This document shows positions 1-10,167 of a stretch of DNA of 64,000 nt, piece after piece (position 1 is the stretch's first letter; each line of letters begins with the position of its first letter). Source of the stretch: Marimonas arenosa (GTDB lineage: Bacteria > Pseudomonadota > Alphaproteobacteria > Rhodobacterales > Rhodobacteraceae); assembly GCF_030848945.1 (NCBI RefSeq), contig NZ_JANHAX010000006.1, positions 62,001 to 126,000 on the forward strand, read 5' to 3'. Made by a program: the position numbers and the translations under genes. The notes beneath the pieces are model-generated. The model searched no databases, had not been told where the DNA came from, and was given only the letters and a program-made list of their open reading frames with translations.

Positions 1-53
1 TTCCCGCCGTACGCAAGACCATGATGCAGCTGGGCTTGGGCGCGCGCGGGTAG
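1..53 (+). CDS. C-terminal tail of a truncated upstream gene (possible)
   Basis: Reading from base 3, the first bases give an uninterrupted tail ending PAVRKTMMQLGLGARG followed by a TAG stop at 51-53. Most of the gene would lie left of the window, so no function can be assigned. It would converge with the class V aminotransferase on the other strand, with about 64 bases between the two stop codons. The alternative is that this is intergenic sequence and the short open stretch is chance. Confidence 0.3.
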   Translation, partial: PAVRKTMMQLGLGARG

Positions 54-117
54 CGCTCGCCCATCGTTGGGGCCGGCCTTGCGAGGCTTGCCCGTCACGG
101 GGCGGCCGCACGTGAGG

Positions 118-1245
118 TCACAGAACCTTGTCGAGCACCGCCTCCAGCCGTCCGAGCGTCGCCGGCACATCATAGAGCTTGTCGAGCCCGAACAGTCCCA
201 ACCGGAAGGTCGAGAACCCCTCGGGTTCGTCACAGGCCAACGGCACCCCGGCGGCGATCTGCATGCCCAGGGCGGCAAACTTGCTGCCGTTCTGGATGCC
301 CGGGTCGTCGGTATAGCTGACCACCACGCCCGGCGCGCCGAAGCCCTCGGCGGCGACCGATTTCACGCCGCGCGCGGCCAGCATTGTCCGGACGCCATCG
401 CCCAGAGCCCATTGCGCGTCGCGCAGCTTTTCGAAGCCGTAGTCACGGGTCTCGAGCATGGTGTCACGGAAGGCACGCAACGCGTCCGTCGGCATAGTGG
501 CGTGGTAGGCGTGGCCGCCCTCCTCATAAGCCTGCATGATTGAGCGCCATTTCTTAAGATCCAGCGCGAAACTGTCAGACACCGTGCCCTCCAACCGTTC
601 CAGCGCCCGGTCCGACATCATAACCAGCCCGGCCGAGGGCGAGGCAGACCAGCCCTTCTGCGGCGCCGAGATCAGCACGTCGACACCGGTCGCCTTCATG
701 TCGACCCAGACCGCGCCAGACGCGATGCAGTCGAGCACCATAAGCGCGCCCACCTCATGTGCCGCCGTGGCCAGCGCGGTGACATAATCATCGGGCAGGA
801 TCAGCCCGGCCGAAGTTTCGACATGCGGCGCGAAGACCACGTCCGGCTTCGCCTCGCGAATAGCCGACACGACCTCTTCGACCGGCGCCGGCGCAAACGG
901 CGCGCGGGCGTCGTTGCCGGTCTGGCGGGCCTTGAACACCGTGGTTTCGCGGGGGAAGTCACCCGCCTCGAAAATCTGGCTCCAGCGATACGAGAACCAG
1001 CCGTTGCGCACGATCATGGCGTGCGCATCGTGGCCGAACTGGCGCGCCACCGCCTCCATGCCATAGGTGCCGCCACCCGGCACAAGCGCCACGCCATCGG
1101 CCATGTAGACCTCTTTCAGCATGGCCGAGATGTCGCGCATCACCTGCTGGAAAGCTGCGGACATGTGGTTCAGCGAGCGGTCGGTGAACACCACCGAAAA
1201 CTCCAGAAGGCCGTCGGGATCGACGGTATCGAGCAGGGCAGACAT
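118..1245 (-). CDS. class V PLP-dependent aminotransferase
   Basis: A 375-residue fold-type I, class V aminotransferase of the alanine/serine-glyoxylate aminotransferase type. Visible landmarks are the glycine-rich GGGTYGME near residue 60, which holds the PLP phosphate, HVETSAG near 140, the PLP-ring aspartate in VLDC near 172 and the Schiff-base lysine in SAPQKGW near 197. Length matches the family. The start chosen is the ATG at 1245, because GAGGAGAGAG lies directly upstream; an in-frame GTG at 1263 would swallow this ribosome site. The substrate cannot be read from sequence; glyoxylate as amino acceptor is the family default. It stands alone, divergent from the Hint-domain gene. Confidence 0.85.
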   Translation of the reverse strand: MSALLDTVDPDGLLEFSVVFTDRSLNHMSAAFQQVMRDISAMLKEVYMADGVALVPGGGTYGMEAVARQFGHDAHAMIVRNGWFSYRWSQIFEAGDFPRETTVFKARQTGNDARAPFAPAPVEEVVSAIREAKPDVVFAPHVETSAGLILPDDYVTALATAAHEVGALMVLDCIASGAVWVDMKATGVDVLISAPQKGWSASPSAGLVMMSDRALERLEGTVSDSFALDLKKWRSIMQAYEEGGHAYHATMPTDALRAFRDTMLETRDYGFEKLRDAQWALGDGVRTMLAARGVKSVAAEGFGAPGVVVSYTDDPGIQNGSKFAALGMQIAAGVPLACDEPEGFSTFRLGLFGLDKLYDVPATLGRLEAVLDKVL

Positions 1246-1439
1246 CTCTCTCTCCTCATTCACGCAAGCCCCCGCATCTCACCCGACCGGCGCAGGGGTT
1301 TCAATCGAAAACGCGGGTAGAATTGTCACAGGCGCGGAAACAATCCCCTGAAATCTCTCGCCAACGGGTAAGGATCGGTTAAGATAACTGAAAGGCAGGT
1401 GAAACAACCAGACCGGGATACCCGGCAAGCAGAGCAGAC

Positions 1440-2528
1440 ATGGCCGACACAACGCTTTTGTTGAACGGTTTCAGTATTATTGGTGATCCCCAGACCAACT
1501 CGAACGCCTCCGGCGGTGGCGAGTTTATGATCCACGATGGTGAGGCCGTCTTCGAGGCGGATGATATCGTTGTGTTCCAAGTCACGAACGCCAATCCGGA
1601 CGGCTCGCTCAACGACAATTCGGTGATCACCGGGATCATCGTCTATGACAATGCCTCGGATTACTACAACGACATCCCGCTCTACACGTATTCCGGCACC
1701 GCAGACATCGACACCGGCCGCAACAACATGGGCGACCGGTACCTCGAGTTCGATGCCTCGGGATTGACCTCGTCGGACGCGGGCGCGCCGGTTCTGGATG
1801 AAGTGGCACTCGTGGCCGGGGTGAATATCCTCGAGGCGTTGGCCAGCCAGAACGGCCCCTACGAGGTGCCGACCAACGAAGATATCGACCTCGACGGCGA
1901 TGGCAGCATCAGCGGGAGCGAAGTATCCGACGGCCTTTTCTCCAGCGACCTCAACATCCTGGCCACAATCTGTTTTGCCCGCGGCACGCTGATTGAAACG
2001 CCGACCGGCCCGCAGGCCATCGAAACCCTGAGGGAAGGCGATCTGGTGTGCACGCTCGACGCCGGCCCGCAGCCGATCCGCTGGATCGGCGGCAGCGCGG
2101 CGCCGGCCATCGGTGCCAACGCCCCTGTGCGGATCAGGGCCGGAGCCCTGGGCAATTTGCGCGACCTCTGGGTATCTCAAAACCACCGCATGATGCTGAC
2201 TGGCGCCCGGGCCGAGCTGCTGTTCGGCCAGGACCAAGTGCTGGTCGCGGCGAAACACCTGGTTAACGACCGCAGTATCCGCATCGTGCCCGGCGGCGAG
2301 GTGGAGTATTGGCATTTCCTACTCGACACGCACCAGATCGTCTTTGCCGAAGCCTGTCCTTCCGAAAGCCTGTTTCCCGGCAAGCAGACACTGAAACACG
2401 TGCCTGACCACGAGCGCGACGAGATCGTGGCGCTGTTCCCAGAGCTCGAATCCGCCGATTGCCCGGGTCCGCTCAGCCGGTATACGCTCAAGGCCTACGA
2501 GGCCGATGCGCTGCTGAAATCGGCCTGA
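1440..2528 (+). CDS. Hint-domain protein with EF-hand-like calcium loop
   Basis: A 362-residue protein with two parts. The N-terminal ~170 residues are acidic and Gly/Asn/Asp-rich, and carry a canonical EF-hand-like loop at about 150-161 (D-L-D-G-D-G ... E). From Cys178 (ICFARGTLIETPTG) a Hedgehog/intein (Hint_2-type) domain follows, including EGDLV, the SQNHRMML histidine motif and the late DTHQIVFAE/SESLFPG block. Hint domains cleave their own backbone at the N-terminal Cys. No classical signal peptide is seen, so if secreted it would need a non-Sec route. Related Hint proteins are frequent in roseobacters; the physiological role is not known to me. A paralogue lies at 15964-17028. Confidence 0.8.
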   Translation: MADTTLLLNGFSIIGDPQTNSNASGGGEFMIHDGEAVFEADDIVVFQVTNANPDGSLNDNSVITGIIVYDNASDYYNDIPLYTYSGTADIDTGRNNMGDRYLEFDASGLTSSDAGAPVLDEVALVAGVNILEALASQNGPYEVPTNEDIDLDGDGSISGSEVSDGLFSSDLNILATICFARGTLIETPTGPQAIETLREGDLVCTLDAGPQPIRWIGGSAAPAIGANAPVRIRAGALGNLRDLWVSQNHRMMLTGARAELLFGQDQVLVAAKHLVNDRSIRIVPGGEVEYWHFLLDTHQIVFAEACPSESLFPGKQTLKHVPDHERDEIVALFPELESADCPGPLSRYTLKAYEADALLKSA

Positions 2529-2544
2529 TCCAAGACGTTTCGGC

Positions 2545-3015
2545 TCAGCCGATCGGCCCCTCCAACCGCTCTTCGCTCAGCAGCACGTTGGCCTCGACGT
2601 CACCGGCGCCCGGCAGAGTCATGATCCGCCGGCGCAGGACCCGTTCGAAATCGGGGATGTCACGGGCGACGATACGCAACCGATAGTCGTAAAGCCCCAG
2701 CACATGCTCGACCGTCTGCACTTCGGGAATAGCCGAAACGGCGCGCTCGAAATCTTCAAGCGACACCCGCCCCTTGGTGGCCAGCTTCACCCCCAGGAAC
2801 ACCGTTACCCCAAAGCCCAGCTTCTCCTTGTCGAGCTTCAGCCGCCGCCGCCGGATCACGCCTGCTTCGGTCAGCCGGTTCACCCGCCGCCAGGCCTGCG
2901 GCTGCGACAGGCCCAGCTTGCGGCCCAGCGCACCGGCGCTCAGCGTGGCGTCACGCGACAGCGCCCGAAGGATCTCGCGGTCAGTTTCGTCCAGTTCGAT
3001 CACGCTTTCGCTCAT
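2545..3015 (-). CDS. Lrp/AsnC family transcriptional regulator (second of pair)
   Basis: A 156-residue Lrp/AsnC regulator: an N-terminal winged helix starting LDETDREILRALSRDA, recognition helix around SQPQAWRRVNRL, then the RAM/AsnC ligand-binding domain (VTVFLGVKL ... VQTVEHVLGLYDYRL). The start ATG at 3015 overlaps the stop of the upstream Lrp gene by four bases (ATGA), so the two should be co-translated. It follows the IlvC-divergent Lrp, suggesting a heteromeric or paired regulator of amino-acid metabolism; that is inference. Confidence 0.88.
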   Translation of the reverse strand: MSESVIELDETDREILRALSRDATLSAGALGRKLGLSQPQAWRRVNRLTEAGVIRRRRLKLDKEKLGFGVTVFLGVKLATKGRVSLEDFERAVSAIPEVQTVEHVLGLYDYRLRIVARDIPDFERVLRRRIMTLPGAGDVEANVLLSEERLEGPIG

Positions 3016-3467
3016 ACCGGCAACACCTCGTCGCTCTTGATCCGGGCGACATGCATCAGCGCTTCGATATCGGCGATATGCGGCAGGGTGAGAATACGGC
3101 TGCGATAGATCTGCTGATAGTGCCCCATATCGCGCGCGATCACCGACAGACGGGTATCGACACGACCGAGAAAGGTCTGGACCTCCAGCACCTCGGGCAC
3201 CTCCCGCGCGGCAGCGATAAACTCGTCGAAGGCCCGCGGCTGGGTCTTGTCGAGCGTGATGCGCAGGCTGACCTCGACCGAGTAACCCAGGCGCTGCCAG
3301 TCGATCACCGCCTCTTGGCCCAGGATGATGCCTGCCGCCTGCGTCTTTTCGACCCGCCGCCAGCAACTGGCCGGCGCCAACCCGCAGCGCTCCGCCAGCT
3401 CGGCATTACTGAGACCGGGCTCGGCCTGAAGGTGGCGCAGGATGCGACGGTCGGTGTCATCGAGCAT
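3012..3467 (-). CDS. Lrp/AsnC family transcriptional regulator (first of pair)
   Basis: A 151-residue Lrp/AsnC family regulator. The helix-turn-helix is visible in MLDDTDRRILRHLQ and ELAERCGLAPASCWRR, the RAM domain in VEVSLRITL and VLEVQTFLGRVDTRLSV. It is divergently arranged to ilvC, 137 bases apart, and a perfect 14-base palindrome sits 20 bases upstream of its start. Family members sense amino acids, so regulation of ilvC and of itself is a reasonable inference. Confidence 0.88.
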   Translation of the reverse strand: MLDDTDRRILRHLQAEPGLSNAELAERCGLAPASCWRRVEKTQAAGIILGQEAVIDWQRLGYSVEVSLRITLDKTQPRAFDEFIAAAREVPEVLEVQTFLGRVDTRLSVIARDMGHYQQIYRSRILTLPHIADIEALMHVARIKSDEVLPV

Positions 3468-3472
3468 GATAA

Positions 3473-4627
<1,155 letters not shown>

Positions 4628-4692
4628 TTGAATGGCGGTGGGCCGGATGCGAGTCCGGCCCACCTTTCAATCTGCTGTTCCAAGAGGTTCTC

Positions 4693-5112
4693 ATGCCAAA
4701 ATACGCTTACGTGACCGACAAGGATGTCAGCGACGCCTGCAAGGAACTGGGCCTGAGCGACTGGTCGGGCCGCAAGGACATCGAGGTGACCGAGGCAGAG
4801 GCGCGGATCCTGCGCGACGTGGTCGGTGGCGAAACCCTGGATCTGCCGCTGGACGAATTCCGCCAGGCGCTCGAGGTCGAGTTGGAACACGGGCTGGCCT
4901 TCGACGACGCCAATGTCACCTGCAACCACCCGGTTCTGACCGGGCTCATCGTGCTGGCCCATCTGAAGGAAGGGACCGACTATTACCGGCGCCTGACCGT
5001 GATGGAGCTGGAGATGGAGCGCGACGCGGCGGAAAAGGCGGGCAACACTGAACGGGCGGCGAAAAAGGCGAAAGCGCTCGAAGCGGCGCGCGCAGCCCTG
5101 GACACCGGGTGA
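4693..5112 (+). CDS. conserved protein of unknown function, DUF5661-like
   Basis: A 139-residue acidic soluble protein beginning MPKYAYVTDKDVSDACKELG. The central stretch with EVELEHG and the later Lys/Ala-rich helical tail (AEKAGNTERAAKKAKALEAA) resemble what I recall of DUF5661; this match is from memory. No catalytic motif is evident. AGAGGTTC precedes the ATG. The stop overlaps the GTG start of the EamA transporter by four bases, so the two are coupled. It follows ilvC by 65 bases and may be read from the same promoter. Confidence 0.65.
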   Translation: MPKYAYVTDKDVSDACKELGLSDWSGRKDIEVTEAEARILRDVVGGETLDLPLDEFRQALEVELEHGLAFDDANVTCNHPVLTGLIVLAHLKEGTDYYRRLTVMELEMERDAAEKAGNTERAAKKAKALEAARAALDTG

Positions 5113-6026
5113 GTTATACGCCGACCATCGACGGAAAAAGCTGGCTGATGGTCCTGACCCTGGGTCTTGTCTGGGGCGGGACCTTCCTGTTTCAGAACCT
5201 CGCGCTCAGAACCACCGCACCGTTCTGGGTGGCCGCTGCCCGGATCGGTTTTGCCTGCGCGCTGACGTGGGGTGTGTGGCGCATGCGCGGCGCACGGATG
5301 TTCACCACCTCGGCCACCGACTGGCCAAGGCTGATTGTGGTGTCGCTTCTTTCCTCGGCCTTGCCTTTCCTGTTCCTCAGCTGGGGCCAGTTGCATGTCA
5401 GCTCGGCCTTTGCCGGCGTCAGCATGGCCACGGTGGCGCTCTTCGTGCTGCCGATGGCGCATGTGATGGTCCCGGGCGAGCGGATGACACCGCGCCGGGT
5501 GCTGGGGTTCCTGCTCGGATTTGGTGGCGTGGTGTTGCTGATGGGGCCCGAAGCACTGACCGCCGCTGGCGAAGGCAAGGAGGGATGGGGCCGGCTGGCC
5601 TGTCTTGCCGCAGCCTTCTGCTACGCGCTGAGTTCGATCATGATCCGTCGCCTGCCCCCTATCGACGCCTTCGGGCTGACTTTCGCGACCTTGGGTTTCG
5701 GAGTTCTTCTGGTCTTACCGCTGGCCGCTCTCGTGCACGGTGCACCGGCCAATCCCGGGGCGCAGGGCCTGCTGATCCTCGCTCTGCTTGGGTTGGTGCC
5801 GACTGCCGGCGCAAACCTCTTGCGCATCCTGACGATCCGCAGCGCCGGGCCTGTGTTCATGAGCCTGACGAACTATCTGGTGCCGCTTTTTGCCGTACTG
5901 TTCGGCGCGGTTTTTCTCGCCGACCCCCTGCCCGGGAGCCTGCTCTGGGCGATGGGCCTCATACTCGCTGGCGTCGGGCTCAGCCAATACGGCGCCCTCC
6001 GACGGCTCTTCGCCGCCGAGGGCTGA
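5109..6026 (+). CDS. EamA/DMT-family metabolite exporter
   Basis: A 305-residue inner-membrane transporter of the drug/metabolite superfamily, with about ten hydrophobic helices in two EamA repeats. Typical signatures are LGLVWGGTFLFQNLAL near the start and the second repeat's ALLGLVPTAGANLLRIL and SLTNYLVPLFAVLFGAVFL. The start codon is GTG at 5109, inside GTGA overlapping the stop of the upstream gene. Substrates of this family range from amino acids to nucleotides; none can be chosen here. Proximity to ilvC is weak evidence for an amino-acid-related role. Confidence 0.85.
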   Translation: MSYTPTIDGKSWLMVLTLGLVWGGTFLFQNLALRTTAPFWVAAARIGFACALTWGVWRMRGARMFTTSATDWPRLIVVSLLSSALPFLFLSWGQLHVSSAFAGVSMATVALFVLPMAHVMVPGERMTPRRVLGFLLGFGGVVLLMGPEALTAAGEGKEGWGRLACLAAAFCYALSSIMIRRLPPIDAFGLTFATLGFGVLLVLPLAALVHGAPANPGAQGLLILALLGLVPTAGANLLRILTIRSAGPVFMSLTNYLVPLFAVLFGAVFLADPLPGSLLWAMGLILAGVGLSQYGALRRLFAAEG

Positions 6027-6079
6027 ACGACGACAGGTGGAAACCCGCCCCGACGGGCCGCCGCTCTGCGCCCGCGCGC

Positions 6080-6598
6080 TCAGTACCGCCCGATGGCGAA
6101 GTTACTGATCTTCGCCAGGATCTTGCCCTTGGCATCCACTGCTTTGAGATCGACCGCATACCGGTTTCCACGCCCGCCGGAACAGGGCGGCAGGTAACCG
6201 TCCGAGGCGTATTTTCCGGTGCTGCGCGCCGCCTTAACCAGACGTGCGCCGCCGGGCAGCCTCGACTTCATGCCAGGCACCGCGAACAGCTTGGTTTTCG
6301 ATCCCTTCACCGGCCATGCGACGATGCCGTGCCCGCCTTTCGAGGATAGTGGCGAATAAGACTTGTCGTTGAACTCGGCGATGATCCAGACCGCCCCTGC
6401 CGGGATACCCGAGACCACCATCGGCGGCGTCGATCCATTGCCGCCAAACAGGCGGCATTGCTGTCCCGCGGGCACCTTTTTTCCGTCCCACGGTGACAAC
6501 AGCTGGGCACTCATGTCAGCCAGCGCCGCTCCCGGAGACATCGCGGCGACCACAGCAACAACCGCGAAGGCGAGAATGCTTTGAAAAAGCTTTTTCAT
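6080..6598 (-). CDS. secreted PEBP-like (YbhB/YbcL-type) protein, divergent
   Basis: A 172-residue exported protein. The first ~25 residues form a signal peptide (MKKLFQSILAFAVVAVVAAM ... GAALA-D). The mature part shows phosphatidylethanolamine-binding-protein features: CRLFGGNGSTPPMVVSGIPAG resembles the family's 'SPpLsWsgvPag' strand and YLPPCSGGRGNRYAVDLKAVD resembles 'PCPPxGxHRY..ALD'. The usual HW pair is AW here, so the anion-binding site may be altered. ATG at 6598 follows GGAAGAG; an upstream in-frame ATG at 6637 would hide the signal peptide. Function in bacteria is unclear. Confidence 0.6.
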   Translation of the reverse strand: MKKLFQSILAFAVVAVVAAMSPGAALADMSAQLLSPWDGKKVPAGQQCRLFGGNGSTPPMVVSGIPAGAVWIIAEFNDKSYSPLSSKGGHGIVAWPVKGSKTKLFAVPGMKSRLPGGARLVKAARSTGKYASDGYLPPCSGGRGNRYAVDLKAVDAKGKILAKISNFAIGRY

Positions 6599-6710
6599 GG
6601 CTCTCTTCCTTTCATATTTTTTAATTTTACCACACATGAACGCGACGCGGTATTCGGCGTGTCGTCACAACAGACCGAAAAACTGCCAGCCTGTCCGTTT
6701 TTATGGAAGA

Positions 6711-8054
6711 TCAGACCGAGGCTTCGACCGCCGCCACCACCTGGTCAACCGCCGCGGTCAGCAAGCCCTCGTCCTCGCATTCCGCCATCACTCGGATCAA
6801 CGGCTCGGTGCCCGATTTGCGGATCAAGAGCCGCCCCTTGCCATCAAGCCGGGCCTCGGCATCCGCGATCGCGGCCTGCACCGCCGCTTCGTCCAGTGGC
6901 GTCTGGCCGTCGCCATAACGCACGTTCTTCAGAAGCTGCGGCACCTTTTCGAAGCTGTGCACCAGCTCCGAGGCCCTGTGATCGGTGCGCACCATCTCGG
7001 CCAGGAATTGCAGCGCCGCCATCAACCCGTCGCCGGTCGTGGCATAGTCGGTCATCACGATGTGGCCGGACTGTTCGCCGCCCAGGTTGAACCCGCCGGC
7101 GCGCATCCGCTCTACCACATAGCGGTCGCCCACCCCGGTACGTTCCAGCCGCAGCCCCCGGCCCTCGAGGAACCGCTCCAGGCCGAGATTGCTCATCACC
7201 GTGGCCACCAGCGCGCCGCCGGCAAGCCGGCCTTCCGCTGCCCAGCGCGCCGCCAGCAGCGCCATGATCTGGTCCCCGTCGGCCACCTGTCCTGTCTCGT
7301 CGATCAGGATTACCCGGTCGGCATCGCCATCCAAGCAGATGCCAAGGTCAGCGCCGTGGCTGACAACCGTCTCGGCGGCGACCCGGGGCTTGGTCGAGCC
7401 GCAATCGAGGTTGATATTAGAACCATCGGGCGCCACGCCGACCGGGATAACCTCGGCCCCCAGTTCCCACAAAACCTCGGGTGCCGCACGATAGGCCGCA
7501 CCGTTGGCGCAATCGACCACCACCTTGATACCGTCGAGCCGCATACCCTGCGGAAAGGTCGATTTCACCCGCTCGACATAGCGGAACCGGCCATCGTCGA
7601 TCCGCTTGGCGCGGCCGATGTTTTCGGCCTGCACCGGCTCGACGCCCCCTTCGATCAGTTTTTCGATTTCGAGCTCGGCCTCATCAGAAAGCTTAAATCC
7701 ATCGGGCCCGAAAAACTTGATACCGTTGTCACGGGCGGGGTTGTGGCTGGCCGAGATCATCACCCCCAGATCGGCCCGCATCGACGGCGTCAGCAGCCCC
7801 ACGGCCGGCGTCGGCACCGGGCCCAGAAGCAGCACGTTCATACCGGTGCTGGTCAGTCCCGCGGTCAGGGCGTTCTCGAACATGTAGCCCGACAACCGGG
7901 TGTCCTTACCGATCACCACCCGGTGGGCGACCGAAGTGTCGCGGCGGAAGTACCGTCCCACCGCGGCACCGATCCTCAGCGCCATCTCGGCGGTCATCGG
8001 ATGGGAATTGGCAGTGCCGCGCACCCCGTCCGTTCCGAAAAGCTTGCGTGTCAT
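6711..8054 (-). CDS. glmM: phosphoglucosamine mutase
   Basis: A 447-residue alpha-D-phosphohexomutase converting glucosamine-6-phosphate to glucosamine-1-phosphate for peptidoglycan and LPS precursors. The protein starts [16 protein letters not shown], has the phosphoserine loop [17 protein letters not shown] with catalytic Ser near 103, the Mg-binding DGDADR loop, the sugar-binding GGEQSGHI loop and the C-terminal phosphate loop [14 protein letters not shown]. Length is normal. It lies four bases downstream of folP on the same strand, as in many proteobacteria. Confidence 0.97.
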   Translation of the reverse strand: MTRKLFGTDGVRGTANSHPMTAEMALRIGAAVGRYFRRDTSVAHRVVIGKDTRLSGYMFENALTAGLTSTGMNVLLLGPVPTPAVGLLTPSMRADLGVMISASHNPARDNGIKFFGPDGFKLSDEAELEIEKLIEGGVEPVQAENIGRAKRIDDGRFRYVERVKSTFPQGMRLDGIKVVVDCANGAAYRAAPEVLWELGAEVIPVGVAPDGSNINLDCGSTKPRVAAETVVSHGADLGICLDGDADRVILIDETGQVADGDQIMALLAARWAAEGRLAGGALVATVMSNLGLERFLEGRGLRLERTGVGDRYVVERMRAGGFNLGGEQSGHIVMTDYATTGDGLMAALQFLAEMVRTDHRASELVHSFEKVPQLLKNVRYGDGQTPLDEAAVQAAIADAEARLDGKGRLLIRKSGTEPLIRVMAECEDEGLLTAAVDQVVAAVEASV

Positions 8055-8058
8055 CGCC

Positions 8059-9069
8059 TCACCCCTTCTCCACGGCCCGCCACAGCGCCAGGGCCTGTGC
8101 CGTCGCGGCCACGTCGTGAACCCTCAGAATTTGCACCCCCTGCGCCACCGCGGCAAGCCCTACCGCAATCGATCCGGGCGCGCGCTCCTTCGCCTCGGGC
8201 GCATGTCCTAGCTTGCCAATGAACCCCTTGCGCGAGGCGCCCAGCAGAACCGGGCAACCGAGGCCGTGAAACAAGGCAATCCCCCGCAGCAGGGTCAGGT
8301 TGTGTGCCACAGTCTTACCGAAACCGATACCGGGATCGACCACGATCCGGTCGCGCGGCAGCCCAAGCTCTTCCAGCATCGCCACCTGGCCCGCGAGAAA
8401 GTCATAGACATCCAGCAGCACGTCGTCATATCGCGGATCGTCCTGCATCGTTTCGGGATTACCCCGGGAATGCATCACGCAGACCGCCAGGCCGGACTGG
8501 GCACAGAACGGCGCGAGACCCACGTCGAAGGTGAAGCCCGAGATATCGTTGACCAGCTCCGCCCCGGCGGCCGCGGCCGCCTTGGCCACGCCGCGCTTGC
8601 GGGTATCGATGGACACCCCTACATCGACCGCCTCGCGGATCGCTGCGATCACCGGCGCGGTGCGGTCAATCTCCTCGGCCTCCGGCACGGTCCTGGCACC
8701 CGGCCGGGTGCTTTCGCCGCCGACATCGATGATGTCGGCGCCCTCGCTGACCATCCGCCGCGCTTGCGCCACGGCGGCATCCGCCTCGGAAAAATCGCCC
8801 CCGTCCGAGAAACTATCCGGTGTGACATTCAGGATGCCCATGATCCGCGCCCGGTCCATCGTCTTCCCCGCCACAGGCGCGCGCGGCCGTGTCAGACGAT
8901 TTTGCCAGTCCCGCGGCACGTCGCCCGCGGCGACGATCCGCCCGCCGCCATCGCGGGCGATCTCCTCGGCCTGGGCGAACCAGTAGGGTCCGCCGGCCAG
9001 CACCAGCGCGCCCTCGGGGCGCACGCGGCCCGCCTGCACCAAAGGGCGATAGTAGCGCAAATCAGTCAT
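8059..9069 (-). CDS. folP: dihydropteroate synthase
   Basis: A 336-residue folate enzyme that joins p-aminobenzoate to 7,8-dihydropterin pyrophosphate. The TIM-barrel signatures are clear: [15 protein letters not shown], the [11 protein letters not shown] block, VNDISGF, and the [15 protein letters not shown] and [11 protein letters not shown] strands. About 60 N-terminal residues precede the barrel ([11 protein letters not shown] ... [14 protein letters not shown]), a short extension typical of alphaproteobacterial members. It sits between folB-like and glmM genes in a leftward run and is probably co-transcribed with them. Confidence 0.96.
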   Translation of the reverse strand: MTDLRYYRPLVQAGRVRPEGALVLAGGPYWFAQAEEIARDGGGRIVAAGDVPRDWQNRLTRPRAPVAGKTMDRARIMGILNVTPDSFSDGGDFSEADAAVAQARRMVSEGADIIDVGGESTRPGARTVPEAEEIDRTAPVIAAIREAVDVGVSIDTRKRGVAKAAAAAGAELVNDISGFTFDVGLAPFCAQSGLAVCVMHSRGNPETMQDDPRYDDVLLDVYDFLAGQVAMLEELGLPRDRIVVDPGIGFGKTVAHNLTLLRGIALFHGLGCPVLLGASRKGFIGKLGHAPEAKERAPGSIAVGLAAVAQGVQILRVHDVAATAQALALWRAVEKG

Positions 9070-9108
9070 GATGGCTGAATGGGTGAATACCGCTGGTTTG
9101 GCAAGCGA

Positions 9109-10041
9109 TCACAGTGCTGCACTGTCGGCCGGCACCGCGCGGCAGGGCAAGTCACAGTCGGGGCTGGGCAGGGATTCGCCGATCACAAGGAACGACGCTG
9201 CCGACATCTGGCCGGCGAACCACAGCGCCAGCGCCACCGCATCGCGGCCCTTCACCGATGGACCCTCGACCGCGTCGAGCACGATTTTCGACGGCGCCCA
9301 GACGCAGATCTGACCGTGTTTCATGGCCCACTCGAACTCGGTCCGGGTTTCCACCACCACGCAACGCGGATCACGTGCCGCCAGCACCCAGGCGTTTTGT
9401 TCGATGGCCAGCAGGTCGATGCGCCGCTGGGTCATGGCATGGCCGGTCTCAGGCACCGGCAGATCGGCGGGCCCAACGCAGAGTAGCACCGGCGCGTCGC
9501 CCCTTTCGAGCTGGTCGAGCCACGCCGTCAGGTGCGGTGAGGCAATCGCCGCGTTCGACAGAAACACCACCTGCGGGTGCGGAGCCTCGCCGGGTGCCGG
9601 CGCGACGGTAAAGATCACCGGATCGCCTTTGGAACGCACGATCTCGACCCCGAGCGCACCCGGGCCACGATCGAGCTTCTCGATACGCACGAACACCCGC
9701 TCGGCCTGCGGCTCTAGCAGGATGCGCTCGGCGATGCGTTCGGCCAGGGTCTCGAGCAGGTTCAGCCGTTCGGCCGCCAGTTCGATGGCGATCGCTTCGG
9801 TCACCTTGTCGTAGCTTAGGATGCGGTCGACATCGTCGTCGATCCGGGTGTCCAGGGGCCGCACCTCGACAACGATATTGAAACAGACCCGCTGGGTGGT
9901 GCCGCGTTCTTTCTGAAAGGCGCCGATCTCGACCTCGACAATATGGTCGCGCAGCGAGATCCGGTCGAGCGGATGGTCACCGCCCGTGGCGCGCGACCGC
10001 GCGTCAGGATGCTCGAAAGCCAGGGCGATTTCATTGCTCAT
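9109..10041 (-). CDS. folB: dihydroneopterin aldolase with long C-terminal extension
   Basis: A 310-residue protein, far longer than the usual ~120 of FolB. Residues ~20-140 are a dihydroneopterin aldolase: DRISLRDHIVEVEIGAFQKER, then LSYDKVTEAI and LLETLAERIAERIL, ending VRIEKLDRGPGALGVEI. This domain splits dihydroneopterin to hydroxymethyl-dihydropterin and glycolaldehyde. The remaining ~165 residues (from about FTVAPAPG) contain an alpha/beta-looking stretch with VVFLSNAAIA, VLLCVGPADLP and WAMKHGQICVWAPS that I do not recognise. The ATG at 10041 follows GGGAG; an ATG six bases earlier is also possible. It precedes folP, consistent with the folate pathway. Confidence 0.85.
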   Translation of the reverse strand: MSNEIALAFEHPDARSRATGGDHPLDRISLRDHIVEVEIGAFQKERGTTQRVCFNIVVEVRPLDTRIDDDVDRILSYDKVTEAIAIELAAERLNLLETLAERIAERILLEPQAERVFVRIEKLDRGPGALGVEIVRSKGDPVIFTVAPAPGEAPHPQVVFLSNAAIASPHLTAWLDQLERGDAPVLLCVGPADLPVPETGHAMTQRRIDLLAIEQNAWVLAARDPRCVVVETRTEFEWAMKHGQICVWAPSKIVLDAVEGPSVKGRDAVALALWFAGQMSAASFLVIGESLPSPDCDLPCRAVPADSAAL

Positions 10042-10167
10042 GCGCATCTCCCAAGGGGTTCGGGACCTCAGCATAGGCCAAACCGGTGCCGGTTGACAGC
10101 CGGGTGCGGCGATGAGTGTACCGTTTGCGGCATGGCGCTTCACCGGGGAGCACCCCTCAAGCGACCC

